Positions 34,949-46,847 of a stretch of DNA of 64,000 nucleotides are shown in pieces. The stretch spans positions 992,001 to 1,056,000 of the forward strand of contig JAXBDG010000007.1 of the NCBI GenBank assembly GCA_036320915.1, given 5' to 3'. The translations under genes and the position numbers were made by a program. The first letter of the stretch is position 1. Each line of letters starts with the position of its first letter. The notes beneath the pieces were generated by a model. The model did no database searches and was not told where the DNA came from. It saw only the letters and a list, made by a program, of their open reading frames with translations. The stretch comes from Linnemannia elongata (Eukaryota > Mortierellomycota > Mortierellomycetes > Mortierellales > Mortierellaceae).

Positions 34949-37525
34949 CTAATCATGCTCGGTTCCAAAGTAACGGTCTCCAAAGTTTCCAAGACCAGGC
35001 TCCAGGTACAAGGTATCAGGGTTGAGAATAGGGTCGACATACGAGGTGACAATCTTGACCCTCGGGAAAGCCCTCGAGATCGTGTGCAACCCCTGGGGGG
35101 CAGCCAAGAAACTCAAAAACACAATCCGATCCTCTGGAACATCGTGATCCAACAATACCCTAATCGCCATTAATCCAGCAGCGCCCGTACCCACAACCGC
35201 ATCCATGAGGAAAATAAACGTGTTGGCTTCCCGGATGGTGGGAGGCAGTTTGCAGTAGTGCAGTTGGGGCTCGCCGTTGTAGGGGTCCGTTTGGATGAGG
35301 ATCTTGCCAATGACGGCGTCGCGGATGACGCGGCGGAGGCCGTTCTCCATGGTGCCTCCTGCACGGAGGATTGAGACACCAGCAATGTGGGCCTTGAGTC
35401 CCAAGCCGTGAACGGTTTTTTTTGTGGGTGTCTCTACGTCCTTGGGCTCGTATGGCAACTCATTCAGGGCACTAATTTCACATTCAAATATTTCAAAATG
35501 TGTCAGTCATGCTTGCTACTTGAGTTTCTCTGTGCCGTTGCAGCTTTTGCTTTCCACATGTGCTTACCGCTCAATGACCAGAGTGGCAAGACGATCGGCG
35601 TAAAAGATAAAGTCGTGGCGCGAGGTCTCAATGTCGCGAATAATAGTGTGCAGACCCTACATAAACAAATACAAAGATGATAGGGAGGTAAGATAGCGTG
35701 CCCTGGTGCATCATTGCCTCCTGTAGTAAAGCAGACCTTCCACATCATGTTCCGCAATGAAAACGAATGAGGACATGCCTTGATCTGCTTGGTCTCTTCG
35801 AGGACCAAGACGTTGGAAGGGAGCTCCTCGGGAGGGCATATCCTGGCCATGTCCCATCGTGACTGCATCTTGCGCTCCTGCAGCTGTCTTTGAATGTGTT
35901 TTGTCAACAGATCAATCGCCACCAAGTTCTCCAGTCCACGAGGAATAACCTAAGTATGTTTCCACGCATGCACCACATAAACAAAAAGTTTCATTTTGTG
36001 TTAGCTTGGGCTTCTTTTTTTTCTTTCCCCAGACATATCATTTCAAGCATTTCAAATGAGGCCTGCATGTATGACTGGTTAACACTTACGACATCGGCGC
36101 TCTTCTTGGTGGGGTAGACGTAGGTATCGTAGGAGGGCTTGACGAATCTTTGGTACAGCTTCAATACTCCAGAAACGTCGAATCCACGTTCAGCCACATC
36201 ACGCTTGACTATTTTTCGAAGGACCAAAAAAAAAGTTTTTCGCAGATAGTCAATCTCTGATAACATTTACATCGCACGACACATACATTCGCGCTTCAAC
36301 GACAAAGAGCATAATGAGAAAGGGCTTACTTCGTCTGGCCAGGCAGATGTCGACGTCAGTATCGACAAACACTTTCAGGTCCTAGTAATTGGTTCGTTTC
36401 CCAGGGAGGTTTGTGCATTAACGATCAGCAGTCGAATCCAAAAATAGGGGGTTTACATCTCTCCTGAATATATTCAGGCTGAAGGGGGGAAGAGGGAGAA
36501 GGCGAGAAGGGGTCCAGAACATTTACCATCATTTCCAGGACCTTCTTGTCGTACAGTCCAAAGATTCCCTCAAAGATGATCACATTGGCGCCGTACACCG
36601 TGTTGACCTTGTTGGGCACTCTATTCACAACAATGGAACACATAAAACCGGCACAGGATTAGCAATCTCCCCTCTCTATCATGATAAGTGTCCAAACAGG
36701 TGATTGGCATCCTTAGAACATATCTACGCATGGTCTTGTGAGGGTACCTCTTGTGAGTCTCAAAGTCGTAAATAGGAACATCCACCTGCTTTCCTTCCTT
36801 CAGCTTGGTAACAGTCTCCAGTAGCAGGTCATAGTCGTATGAGTTTGGCGAGTCAAAATCCCAATCGCTAAAAGTGCAAAACAAGTGCTTTCCAGTTAGT
36901 AAATGGTGTCTGGAGCTGTGAATGAACACTCGAGCGTGGAAGGTCAAAAGAGACGTACTTTCTGTGGGCAATCTCAACCTCCTCGGGCGTCAAGTCCTTG
37001 TAGAACGAATCCATCGACAACAGGACAACCCATGGGACATTCAAGTTCTTGATAATCCTCTGAGCGACGCTGGTTTTTCCACTAGCACTTCCACCTATGA
37101 AAAAAAGGCCGTGATAGTAAACGTCAATTGAAAGTTCTTCGCCGACGCATGTATTGCCAGGAACATAAGAGTATAAACCACAATGTCATGTCAATCCCTC
37201 GTACCAGCAATCCCGACAATGTAGCAGTCGCAGTTTTGACCATCGCTCCTGTACCATGGACTATATGAGAAAATATAACAAACAGTATCGAAAACGTCAG
37301 CCTTGTTTTGCATTTTCTCAGCGGCACGACAACCTTAATATGGAGCGTGCGAGAAAATAATAGAAAAAAAAACTTCAGGAGAAAAACATAAACTAGCACC
37401 AGACACAGCAAAAGGCAAGTAAGTGAAAATAAGAAAGGCTCTGATTCACATGGGCAATGACCAACAATAAGGACGTACGGTCTGCCTTCTCCTGCAATGA
37501 CATGGTTTCCAAGCTTTGATTTCAT
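34949..37525 (-). CDS. URK1: Uridine kinase with C-terminal UPRT-like domain (Urk1/UCKL1 type)
   Basis: Salvage enzyme phosphorylating uridine/cytidine. Exons on the minus strand: 37525-37479, 37260-37205, 37094-36959, 36867-36748, 36620-36527, 36381-36330, 36208-36090, 35949-35779, 35656-35568 and 35471-34949 (468 aa), all in phase. The P-loop GGSASGKT is at about residues 35-42. [23 protein letters not shown] and [11 protein letters not shown] are typical kinase blocks. The C-terminal half is a UPRT-like fold ([42 protein letters not shown]). As in UCKL1, its PRPP loop departs from true UPRTs, so this half may be regulatory. The intron after 35779 fits only a GC donor (AAG|GCATGT). The N-terminus is short, and an extra upstream exon is possible. 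Confidence 0.93.
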
Positions 37526-37795
37526 GGTTGGTTTTCTTGAGGATGCTGTGAAGTTGGAATGTAAAAAGAAAAAAGAAAACGACGAGCAAACCCTTCGCGT
37601 TTTTTTTAAATGTCCACGGAGCATTAATTCCTATAATGGATGGATTTAACTATTTCTTTATTCAATTGTCGACAAAACTGTTGTTTTCCCCTTGGATGGG
37701 GGCGATCGGGTGTGGATCGTCTTCTTTAGATACATGTGTGGATTTTTTACATTAAAACGAGAGGGAGGAGGGACATGAACAAAACGGAAAGCAAC

Positions 37796-38822
37796 TTATG
37801 CCTCAAAGACGAAGGAGAGACCGAGCTTGTGGGCGGGCTGGTCCAACTTGGTGGTGTCGAAGAGACCGGCGATGGAGACCTTGACGCCCTTGCGGAGAGC
37901 CTGAGTGTATCCGAGACCGAGAACACCGGCGTTGTTGACCTTGGCCTTGACAAAGGCATCGCGGTCGAGGTAGAGCTTGGCACCGACCTCGAGGGCGACG
38001 GGGGTCTTGGGGCCCTTCTCGGCCTTGGCGTCCCAGACGGCCTTTCCACCGGCCTCGAGATCCGCGTTGATGCGGTGGTAGTACGAGGCGGAGAAGACCT
38101 TGAACGAGTTCTGGGCGTGGAGGGCAACAGAGTACTCGGGGGCAGTGTAGCCGGCAGCGGCGGCGAAGCGGGAGACCTTGGCGGCACCGACATCGTAGGC
38201 AACATCACCTCCAACCAAGAAACCATCACGGCCAACAACGACATCACCGGTGAAGGTGGGGCCCTTGAAGAGGTCAACGTAGGCGCGCGAGTTGAAGCCG
38301 AGCTGCTTGTACTGGACACCGACCTTGGCGTTCTTCTTGCCCTCAGAGGGAAGGAAGCCTCCGGTAACATCGAACTTCAAGCCCTTGGCGACCTTGTTCT
38401 CGAGCTCGATCTGGGTGGTGAGGACGTTGCCGGTGGTCCAGGCCTCGGTGACGGTCAAGCCGTTCTTGAAGTCGACGTACTTGGTCTTGAGCTCACCGTT
38501 GATGGCTCCAGACTTGTTGTCCTGGTTACCGAGAACGTTGAAGGTCTATCGAGAACATATCCAGAAGAAGGAGGATGTCAATTGGTGCTGTAACTTGTTG
38601 GGGGCTTGGTCGGTCGGGTTGAGGAATTAGGATTGCCGGACGTCGTCGAAAATCATGACATGACATGGTTTGAAGACAAAAAAAAGAGAGAGCACTTACG
38701 ACACCGTTGGGGGCAACGGTCTTGACCTCAAACTTGGTCTGACCAACGGGGAAATCCTTGCCGAGCAAGTCGTTGGAAGCCTTGCCAACGTCAGCGAAGG
38801 GGACGGGGATGTAGCTGGCCAT
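37796..38822 (-). CDS. POR1: Mitochondrial outer-membrane porin (VDAC)
   Basis: Voltage-dependent anion channel, a 19-strand beta barrel for metabolite passage across the outer mitochondrial membrane. Two exons on the minus strand, 38822-38700 and 38545-37796, give 290 aa, close to the family's 283. The N-terminal helix segment (YIPVPFADVGKASNDLLGKDF) and the alternating polar/hydrophobic strand pattern throughout are typical. The C-terminal part has VKAKVNNAGVLGLGYTQ, the place of the eukaryotic porin signature, and ends in LGLSFVFEA. Codon use is strongly biased to C/G third positions, as expected for a highly expressed gene. That bias leaves a long open frame on the opposite strand, which is not a gene. 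Confidence 0.97.
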
Positions 38823-40427
38823 TATGTATATTCTAATAGAATAGGAATCAAAGCGGGGAAATGAAGAGAAGGAAAGTGTGAGAAACAGTGAAATAAAAGA
38901 GAGATGAGGAGGAAGAAGGCAGGTACTTTGGCAAGAGGGTGGTGTGTGAGGAGGGAAAGATGCGAGACGATGCCAAAATGTCGAATCCTGTGGGAAAAAT
39001 CGGAATGCACGCGCTCCTTCCGTTCAAAAGTTCGTGTAGTTGCTCGACCTCTTGTTTCCAGGAAGAAAAAAAGGCGCCGTTGTCAAGAGAAGAGTGTTGT
39101 CAATGACGACACCTTCCCTTTCTGTGGTCCCTGCTACCGCGGCGATGTCTATCCTTGGCTGCTCGAGAAGGAAGGATCAACAAATAAACACTATCCTGTC
39201 CCAAAAAGAAGGTGTGTCCTTGTTTGACTCCTGCAGTCTCTGCGTGCCTTTGGAGACACTTCGCTCCCCTGGCGTTGCTGTGGAAAATTGTATGAAATCG
39301 AGCGTGCTCTGCAAAGTGCGTGATGTCTCGGCTTGTTTACTTTGCGTCTTCATGTTTCCATCCTGATGCTGTTCCTGAACGACCAATGTCATCACTCGCA
39401 CAAGCAACGTTGATTCCTTTTTTCTTTTGTAGACTCTCGTGTCAGACGATGTGGGCGCGTAAGATGGGAAGTGTGTGTTTGCGAACAGAAAAACGAGACG
39501 GATGCATATAGAACGACCAGCTAAGGAGTGCATCAACCTGAAGGTTCATCCTGCAACTGCCTTGAAGTGAACAAATGAATGCGAGGCTTACCTTAGGAGG
39601 GAGAGGTTTTGTGGGGAGAAAGTGAGTTGTGAAGGAGAAAAGAAAGAGAAGGGAAAAAAAGAAAAGAGGTGAGAGAGGAAATAAAGAAGAGAGGGCGGCA
39701 CAATGACGTGAAGAAAATCGCCAAATCAAGACGAACCACTCAACAGCAGACAGACCACCAGCACGACCCACGACTGAAAGGCATTGGCGCGTCAGTTACA
39801 CTGTTCACTTTCAACTGTATGTGCCGTGTATTGGCACTTTCTGCCCGTACATCTACCCACCCATTATTTTATTTGCTCTCGTTTGTCCGTTCGTCCGTTC
39901 TTGTTGTCATCCAATTCAATAATTGCAGCAGTTACAGGGCTATTTTAAAGTTTGCTGGGGTGTGAACTGTCAAGACATACCCTCACCAATTGCTTGGCTC
40001 GTCGTCATTTGTTCGTTCACTCGCAAAGCTGAGGCAGAATTGCTTCCATAGCTGGTGGTTGAGTCTGGCATTGGTCGCCAACAGAGGGAAATGGCTAACA
40101 ATCAAGATGGCCAGCGCAGAGCAGAGTTGCTGTTCTTCCTGCATGTTTGCGTGCATTCGTCGCGTTAAGGCATAACGTGGCTGCAAAGACGTGCACTTGC
40201 CCTCCCCAACCCACCCTGGCACGATTCACTGCCTCGAGGCACGAGGTCACATTTTTTTTTTCTTGCTTTATTCTTTTTGGGGGAAAGACTCTCTTAATAA
40301 AAAGCAAAAACGGTGAAGTCCCTCAGGCACAAGACAGGACAGTGGCAGAGAGCAATTGTCAACACGGAGCAGACAAATAAGTAGAAAATGTAAAAAAAAA
40401 AAAGAAAAAAAAAAAACGGAGAGAGGT
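38823..40427. other. Intergenic, no gene seen
   Basis: The part next to 38822 is the porin promoter and leader (CT-rich on the minus strand near 38,860-38,930 and 39,600-39,680). The rest shows only short unconvincing frames on both strands. 40,250-40,420 is A/T-rich with A runs, the 3' flank of the Sfr1 gene. Confidence 0.45.
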
Positions 40428-41735
40428 TTAGGATATGAATGTGTCCTGCTCTGGGTCATACCCAATGACGTCAAGATCGATTCCCAGCCCTAAAAGCAAC
40501 TTTTGCATGGTGGTCATTTTTGTAGGTGGGCGAGTCATAGCAGTCACCTCGGGCCGGGTCCGGGATCTGATTGCTTCTTCAATCGTGGGTAAATCCTGCT
40601 GCACGTCCTGGTGCTCGATATACTCCTCCAACGCCTGGAGTCCCTCCGGTCCCAGTTCATGCAGATTGGACACTCCATCCATAGGCATGTCCGTATTGTA
40701 GCTCCAGGGTAGGTGCTGAGGACCATAACCATGGAAGCCTCTGTCGATAGACATTCTGTCATCCGACCTGTTGTCGTCATTGTCGCCCCATCCACCAAAG
40801 GCACTCTGCTGCTCAATATACTTCTCCAGCAGGACCCGAGCACCCTCCTGACTGGCTTTCTTCCATTTCGCGGTCAACTCTTCGATCGGCGTCTCGTTCT
40901 TCTGCTGTTGCTTCAGAATCTGCTGACCCTTCCGGATCGACGACTGCAATTCCGTGACTCGTGCCTGAAGGGTTTGGATCTGGATCAGGCGGCCATATGC
41001 TGTGTCGCTCGATGGTGGTCCTTGATGTGAGCGGGAGAGAGGTGGTCGAAACTGTGCGCGTTTACCAACACTAAGAGGATTTGTTGTTAAGGGTTTGGAA
41101 GGCGTTTGTAGAGTGGGTGGCATCGATATCGAGGTTGATGCCAGTGTGGGGGTCATTGTCGTTGTTCCTTTGACGCGTGGCACGTGTTCAGTATTCTTTT
41201 TCATTATCACTGTTGCCGGCTTGGTGTCTGTAGGTTGAGCAGTCCTGAGCGGTGACCTGAAGGGTTTGTGGATCGACCCCTTCAGTCTTGTTGATGGCAG
41301 TGGTCGTTTTTGACTTGTCCTTGTCGTCGCGAGCTTTGCTGATTGGTTAGGAGCACTCCTATTCGGTGCCTCGGTCGAGCTGTGACAATTTGGTGGCGTA
41401 TATGTGGTAGTGTGTGGCCAGCTGGCGTCTTGTGTCTCGACTGCTGGCCTTAGTTGCAAATGTCCAGTTGAAATAGCCTGTCGTGGCATGCTGCTATCGT
41501 CTGGGGAGGTGGTAATAGAGTCCATGACTGGCACCAAATCGGACTCGGTGGGTGGCGTGCTTGGTCCCAATTCTAGATCAGCTTGTGCATCGATGGAATT
41601 AGTCAGCATCAAGCATGATGTTCATTAGTTTTGTAAGAAAATACAAAAGGTCGACTGCAGGTGTAACGAGGTTAGCATATGTCTACGTACAAGTGCATAT
41701 ATACCTTGGTTGAAAAGTCCGTCTTGAGATGACAT
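40428..41735 (-). CDS. SFR1: Sfr1/Mei5-type recombination factor (Swi5 partner)
   Basis: Predicted subunit of the Swi5-Sfr1 (Sae3-Mei5) complex that stimulates Rad51/Dmc1 strand exchange, nuclear. Exons on the minus strand: 41735-41705 (31 nt) and 41581-40428, giving 394 aa. The N-terminal half is disordered and S/T/P-rich, and contains the family's basic HKPFRSPL motif. The C-terminal half has a coiled coil (LIQIQTLQARVTELQSSI), the helical block EELTAKWKKASQEGARVLL, and the closing helix plus tail TMQKLLLGLGIDLDVIGYDPE that typifies Sfr1/Mei5. The coding start in the tiny first exon is the best in-frame choice; a start inside exon 2 is possible. No Swi5 gene is visible in this window. Confidence 0.8.
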
Positions 41736-44078
41736 GGCGGCTGCTGGTGAATGGATGGGATGAAGAAAGGAGAGACAAAGGACTTTGGTGGCAAATCTAG
41801 CTCTGATTTGTGGACGCAACTCCGAGGTGATTCGAATCCGAAAGAGAAATCCGCAGTGCCTCTCACTCTGGAATCGAGCACACCAGCCAGGGATCAGTCC
41901 TCTAGGATACGCGTGAGTGCAGCTGCTATGGTTAACAAGGTGTGGTCCTTGACCATAGACATGGGATATAGGACATACAACACGCACACCTCTCAAAGAA
42001 TGACCCTGCAGCGTTGGACATGTTCACTTGATGGATTCGTTCATTCGGTCATTTATTCGTTGATAACAATGTCCTCAAATGCTCCTGCTACCTTGAATCT
42101 TCTCCAATGCCTGTGCATCAAAGTATCCCTTGGAATTTGAAAAGGACGACATGAGCGAGTGAAGCTACAGCACCTTGCGTTGTTTTAGTCAATTGATTTT
42201 TGGTTTCTCTCTCTCAGACACCCCCTCTTTGCCCAAAGGATAAAACAACTGCGAGAGGAAAGGTCGGTGTTTTCCCTTTGTTTTGCCTTGTCCATGTAGA
42301 GCTACCTAGAGGACTAAAAAGGTTCAAGGGGCATGGTTACACCATCGAATTATAAAAAAAAACAATAGGAGGCATCCATGCAGGAGCCTGACAAGACTCC
42401 AGAAACAAAATATTTGATTGGAAGACTTGCTTACGTTCTGTACTCAAACTGCAAGGGGATATTCGTCCCAGATGGACCCCGGCGCAAACTCTGAGGACAA
42501 CAGCCACAAAGCATTGTGACTTAATTGAATCTGCTGCACGATCCTCTTGGCCAGGAATAGCTATCACGTCCGCTATTGCATGTAACCAGGGATATTTTTT
42601 TAGGGAGCTTGATGCACTGAGGTCCTCCCCCCCAAAAAAGACGTACAGTCCTTGTCTGGTTTGGACGCTCTCCGAGGCAAACCTTTAGACCCTTCCACTC
42701 ATGCGCGCGTGCGTCGCGTGCGACGAAGCACAATTTCAAACCTGTCGACGACATGTGCAAGACATCACTCCGATGCCAATGTTAAACAAATAACCAGCAA
42801 GGAGTTGAAACTGGGAGGATTATATTTTATGGTGCTTTGTGTTGAGGCCGTCCATGAATAGATGCTCTCGTTTGCTCTGCTTTGTCAGTTTGCTGACGGC
42901 TTCAAACTTGAGTGTGTTACTACTGTACTAGTTTCAACAATACCAAAATCAAAAGAACAAAAGACGGGTCCGTGACCCATAGCCGTTCACGCCTGCTGAT
43001 ACAAATGAGCGAGCGCGAGACAAGGTTCGCTGGGAGTTGGAAAGAGCGATTATGATCTGGCAGTGTCGTTTTTCCGTTTGTCGATAGACGATGATGATGA
43101 TGCTTGAGAGATCTTGGTGACCCCGGTTCTGACGAGAATGAGTCCAGGTCTATAACTTAAGCCGGCTGCGTTCGTCCATGAGCAAAGGGAGATTATTCCC
43201 GCCCCAGATTTCCTCCTTATCACATTCTCTCATATTCGCATTCTCTCTCCCTCGTTCTCACTTCGTAAATGCTTGTGCGTCTTCCGTCTCTTTGTTCGGG
43301 CATCCCTGCAGCTATCATTCCTGTCTGTCCATTTCCTGATCGCCTTTGTTGTTTGGTATTATCCCTCCTTGGGCACCTTCTCTCGGTGGGGTGTTAATCC
43401 TAAAGCTAGATACTGCTTTTCTCGTCTTCCATTTCTTGTGTGTGTCCATGTTCTCTTAACCCCTTCCTCACTCTCTAAATCTTTCTACGTCCCCTTCTTC
43501 CATCAAATGCCATTCTCTCTCTCACTCTTTCTCTCTCTTTGTTCGCTCATTACCTCCCTCTTACTCCTCGTAAATAAAAATGGTGCGTCTATTTAGGATA
43601 ATGGCTCCTTTCTACCTCCCTTACATCTCGCCTTTCATGTTCTACGTCTCCCCACTTTTTTTTTGGCCTGTCCTTTGAGGACGTCTTTAGATGTGGAGTA
43701 AGAGGAAGAGGAGGAAAGAAAGAGGGGACAGACAATTATCATTTCTCCTCTTTGGCATGCAGGCATTTGTTCCCTCACTTATCATCTACTTTTTATATCT
43801 TACGATGTTTGATGAAAACAAAGATGCCGGCAATAGAGTAAGCAATCATGGACAAGAAAGTCCAATTGGACGCGTTTTTTTTCATTCTACATGCAGCCTT
43901 TGCTTGCTTGTCCCATCGGCAGCAACAAACAGCAAAAAAAAAACAATCCCCGATTTCGTGCCTTTGCTTTCTTGTTTGTTCGACCGGCTGCAGCACCAGC
44001 AAGGTAGGAGCGCCGTTCTTACTTTTATTTCTCGTTCTTTTGTGAGTGTTGTAATATCACCTTGGCTAAGCTTGTTTA

Positions 44079-44129
<51 letters not shown>

Positions 44130-45422
44130 GGCTGCAAGGAGCGGGATTGAGATGGATGACACATTTGAGACTTTCAGAGCTCAAACCTGCTTACGACTGT
44201 CAAGTGCGAGAGAACCATACATCGACGCGATTCACAGGCGCACAGATGCAGAGAGCCAGTCCAAGATAGAGAGAGAAAAGAGAGAAAAAAGAGGGAGGGG
44301 AGAGGCAAACACCGGTCTTTTATTGAGTTGTTTTTGACCGCTTTTCCCATTGGTGTTTTACAATTCGACGCTTGCACGAGCACGTACGCACGCACAAACA
44401 CGCCCTTGCAAGGTTTATTGTTCTTTCCTCCTGATTCCTCCATTTCCCATCAAGCCCGTGTGTCAGAAAGCGCGTTCGGACAGACGAGCTTTTTCGCTTT
44501 CCTGCTTCTGTGCTTGTTTTGAATTGAGCGAACATCCCTTAATATTTTGTCCCCTTCAAAAAAAAAGAATTCGATATGTGATCCCCCTTGGAGCCTCCTT
44601 CTCCCTTGTTTTCCTCTCTCTCTCTCTCTCTCTTTCTGTCTGTCTGTCTATCTCTTGCTTGACTCCTCTCCTCTCCTTGTGTAAAGGGAAGTTCCATCCT
44701 GTTCGGATCCTTTTTGGGCCTGTGTTGTGATGGGTGGTCCCTTTCATTTCGACCTTCTCTGGGAGCTTGATTGAATATGTACATCCCCAGGATATTTCCA
44801 TACCCCCTTCAAGACCCTTTCAGACTCCCATTCTCTGTCTCTCACTCTCTTGCGTCTGCCTTTCTGTCTCCCTTCTTTCCTCTTTAATCGTTCTTTCAGT
44901 CTCTAATTGCTCGTCTCGCTTGCTCTCTCGTTCTCCCTCCCTCTCCCTCTCTCCTTCCCTCCCTCTCTCCCTCTCTCTCGCCCACTCACTTTTAACTTTC
45001 TCTATCACCCGTTCTCCCTTTTGGGTCCACATATCCTCTCTCTCTTTCCTTTCCTGACCCCTTCACCTCCACCATTCCGCCCAGACTGTCGGTTCATTGA
45101 TTGAATAAAAAACAATTAAAAACAATCTTCCTTACCTTCCCTTACCTTAACACAACTACTACACCGACCACCGTGTCCGTCAACATATATAAACGTAAGG
45201 CCATGGTCTCCCTTCCTCCTTCTGATTCAGAATATCAACCGCAATCACTCAAGCAAATTCATCATCATCCGCCTCATCACCAACCAATCAACCTCACCCT
45301 CATCCACCGCCTTCGCCCTCAGTAGCCAACCAATTCACTTGTTCGCATATCACACATTCCGACTTTTACCAATAACCCACGCCTAATACTACGCCCCTCT
45401 TGCTACTACTATAAACGCCACT
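41736..45422. other. 3.7-kb gene-free interval with T46 tract and long pyrimidine leader
   Basis: I see no gene I can support. The left part (41,736-43,100) is the upstream flank of SFR1, with only short frames. From about 43,200 to 45,100 the plus strand has repeated C/T-rich stretches with (CT)n runs near 44,615-44,632, which look like promoter and leader sequence for the C2H2 gene at 45423. T46 lies at 44083-44128. A 5' UTR intron or a non-coding RNA could be hidden here. Confidence 0.45.
44083..44128. repeat. Poly(T) tract, 46 bases
   Basis: Uninterrupted T46, the longest homopolymer in the window. Its true length may be uncertain because of sequencing or assembly. Confidence 0.9.
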
Positions 45423-45926
45423 ATGTCACAAGTCACCCCTACCCCAGCTTCGATCTTGGCCTCCATGGGCTCTGCCTGCAACCCCTCCGACATGATGAAC
45501 TACGGCCACGACGGTATGAACCAATTTGATGACTCGGATTCAGACTCTTCCTACTCCGGCTCCAGCTCATCGTCCTTCTCGACATCGTCGCTCAACAACA
45601 TGGATGGCTCTGCCGGAACACACACCCAGGGCGGACAACCCATCACCTACCACTACTTCTGCAACTTTCCCACATGCGACTACCACTCTGCCCGCTCCGA
45701 TCCCGTCAAGCGCCACCGCGACACCCACTACCCTGACTACAAGCCTTACATCTGCAACTACTGTCAATCGAGCTCTGCCCGACGTGATTCGACTAAAGAA
45801 CATTGCCTGAAGCAGCACAAGGATGACTCTGAGAACGCCTTCCGTTACGATACAACCGTCCCCAAGCCCGATGGCTGGATCGCTTACGAGCCCAAACGTT
45901 CTCCATGGCCCCCAATCATGGTTTAA
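45423..45926 (+). CDS. Small C2H2 zinc-finger protein, 167 aa
   Basis: Intronless. The first 70 or so residues are low complexity, acidic and Ser-rich (DDSDSDSSYSGSSSSSF) and may form an activation or interaction region. Two adjacent C2H2 fingers follow. The first is C-x4-C-x12-H-x3-H (CNFPTC to HRDTH) and the second C-x2-C-x12-H-x4-H (CNYC to HCLKQH), spaced closely enough to act as a pair. The C-terminal 30 residues contain KPDGWIAYEPKRSPWPP. Probable nuclear DNA-binding regulator; the target is unknown. It is short for a transcription factor. The 3' flank contains repeated CTACACC and CCAA units. Confidence 0.82.
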   Translation: MSQVTPTPASILASMGSACNPSDMMNYGHDGMNQFDDSDSDSSYSGSSSSSFSTSSLNNMDGSAGTHTQGGQPITYHYFCNFPTCDYHSARSDPVKRHRDTHYPDYKPYICNYCQSSSARRDSTKEHCLKQHKDDSENAFRYDTTVPKPDGWIAYEPKRSPWPPIMV

Positions 45927-46694
45927 GACAAGCCAGCCTGTCCTCCAAGGAATTTTAGCCTACTGAGCCGAGAGGAATACAAGGACCCTGACCTGAACGT
46001 CCTCTCGACCTGGGGCAGGAACGTCTTTGACTAACTACACCAACTACACCAACCAACCAACCAACCCAGCATTGACCATCCAACTACACCGAAACTACTA
46101 CACCGACTACAACACCAGGTTTCACCCCCAAAGGGTCTGTCCTACCAAAACCTAACTGCCCCCCTGCTCAATCACTTCGCGTCCTCTACCCCCTTCCCCC
46201 CTGCTCAAGTAGTTTTTCTTATTATTTTTTCTTCCCGACGCACCCCCATTTTTTTTTCTTCTGTTTACAGTTCCCGTTACTTCGTTGCTTTTATTTTTTC
46301 TTCGTCTTTCATATTTTGCCGTTCATTGCTTTCTTATTACACCATTGTAGATCAATTATATTCTCGCCTTAGATTAGAATTGTACAACCCTAAACCCAAC
46401 CGCCCTAGACCATAGACCACTCTTCCTCCACAGACAACCACCTTTTCTCTCGTAGACCATTGTGTTTTTGTCAACTATACATAAAGATAATCAAATCAAA
46501 CATAGTCTTTGCTCTTGTCCTTTCTTAAACATTTTTTTTTGTTTGCACATGCACCGAAGTCAAACATAACTGGGTTATGTAAGTTGTTTTTGTTTTGTCA
46601 GGAACACAAGATAGTAGGGCGCAGGTCTATTCGTTTCAAGTTGTGACACAAAGGAAGCCTCGATCCGATTACTCCCTGCCAGTCATCTTTAGAT

Positions 46695-46737
<43 letters not shown>

Positions 46738-46847
46738 CTCTCTCTCCTTGCTCGCTTTCCGTACATGCAGATCCTGGAAGAGGCCACAAAATCATTCAAT
46801 GGAGAGGGGGAAAAAAAGCATGGATCGGGTCCACAGTGTCTTTGTTT
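45927..46847. other. 3' flank of the C2H2 gene; T40 tract; convergent with VPS34
   Basis: No gene seen. 46031-46110 has loosely repeated AACTACACC and CCAA units, probably 3' UTR. The C2H2 gene and VPS34 converge here. The T40 tract (46698-46737) lies downstream of both. Confidence 0.5.
46698..46737. repeat. Poly(T) tract, 40 bases
   Basis: Uninterrupted T40 between the convergent 3' ends of the C2H2 gene and VPS34. Read on the minus strand it is A40, about 110 bases beyond the VPS34 stop. Confidence 0.9.

Noticed and set aside
37736..38593. 285-codon open frame on the plus strand
   Set aside because: It is the antisense shadow of the porin gene, kept open by biased codon use; the porin protein on the minus strand is unmistakable.
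43273..45325. Plus-strand frames rich in Ser/Leu/Phe
   Set aside because: They come from C/T-rich tracts and a T46 run, with no domain or coding-like pattern.
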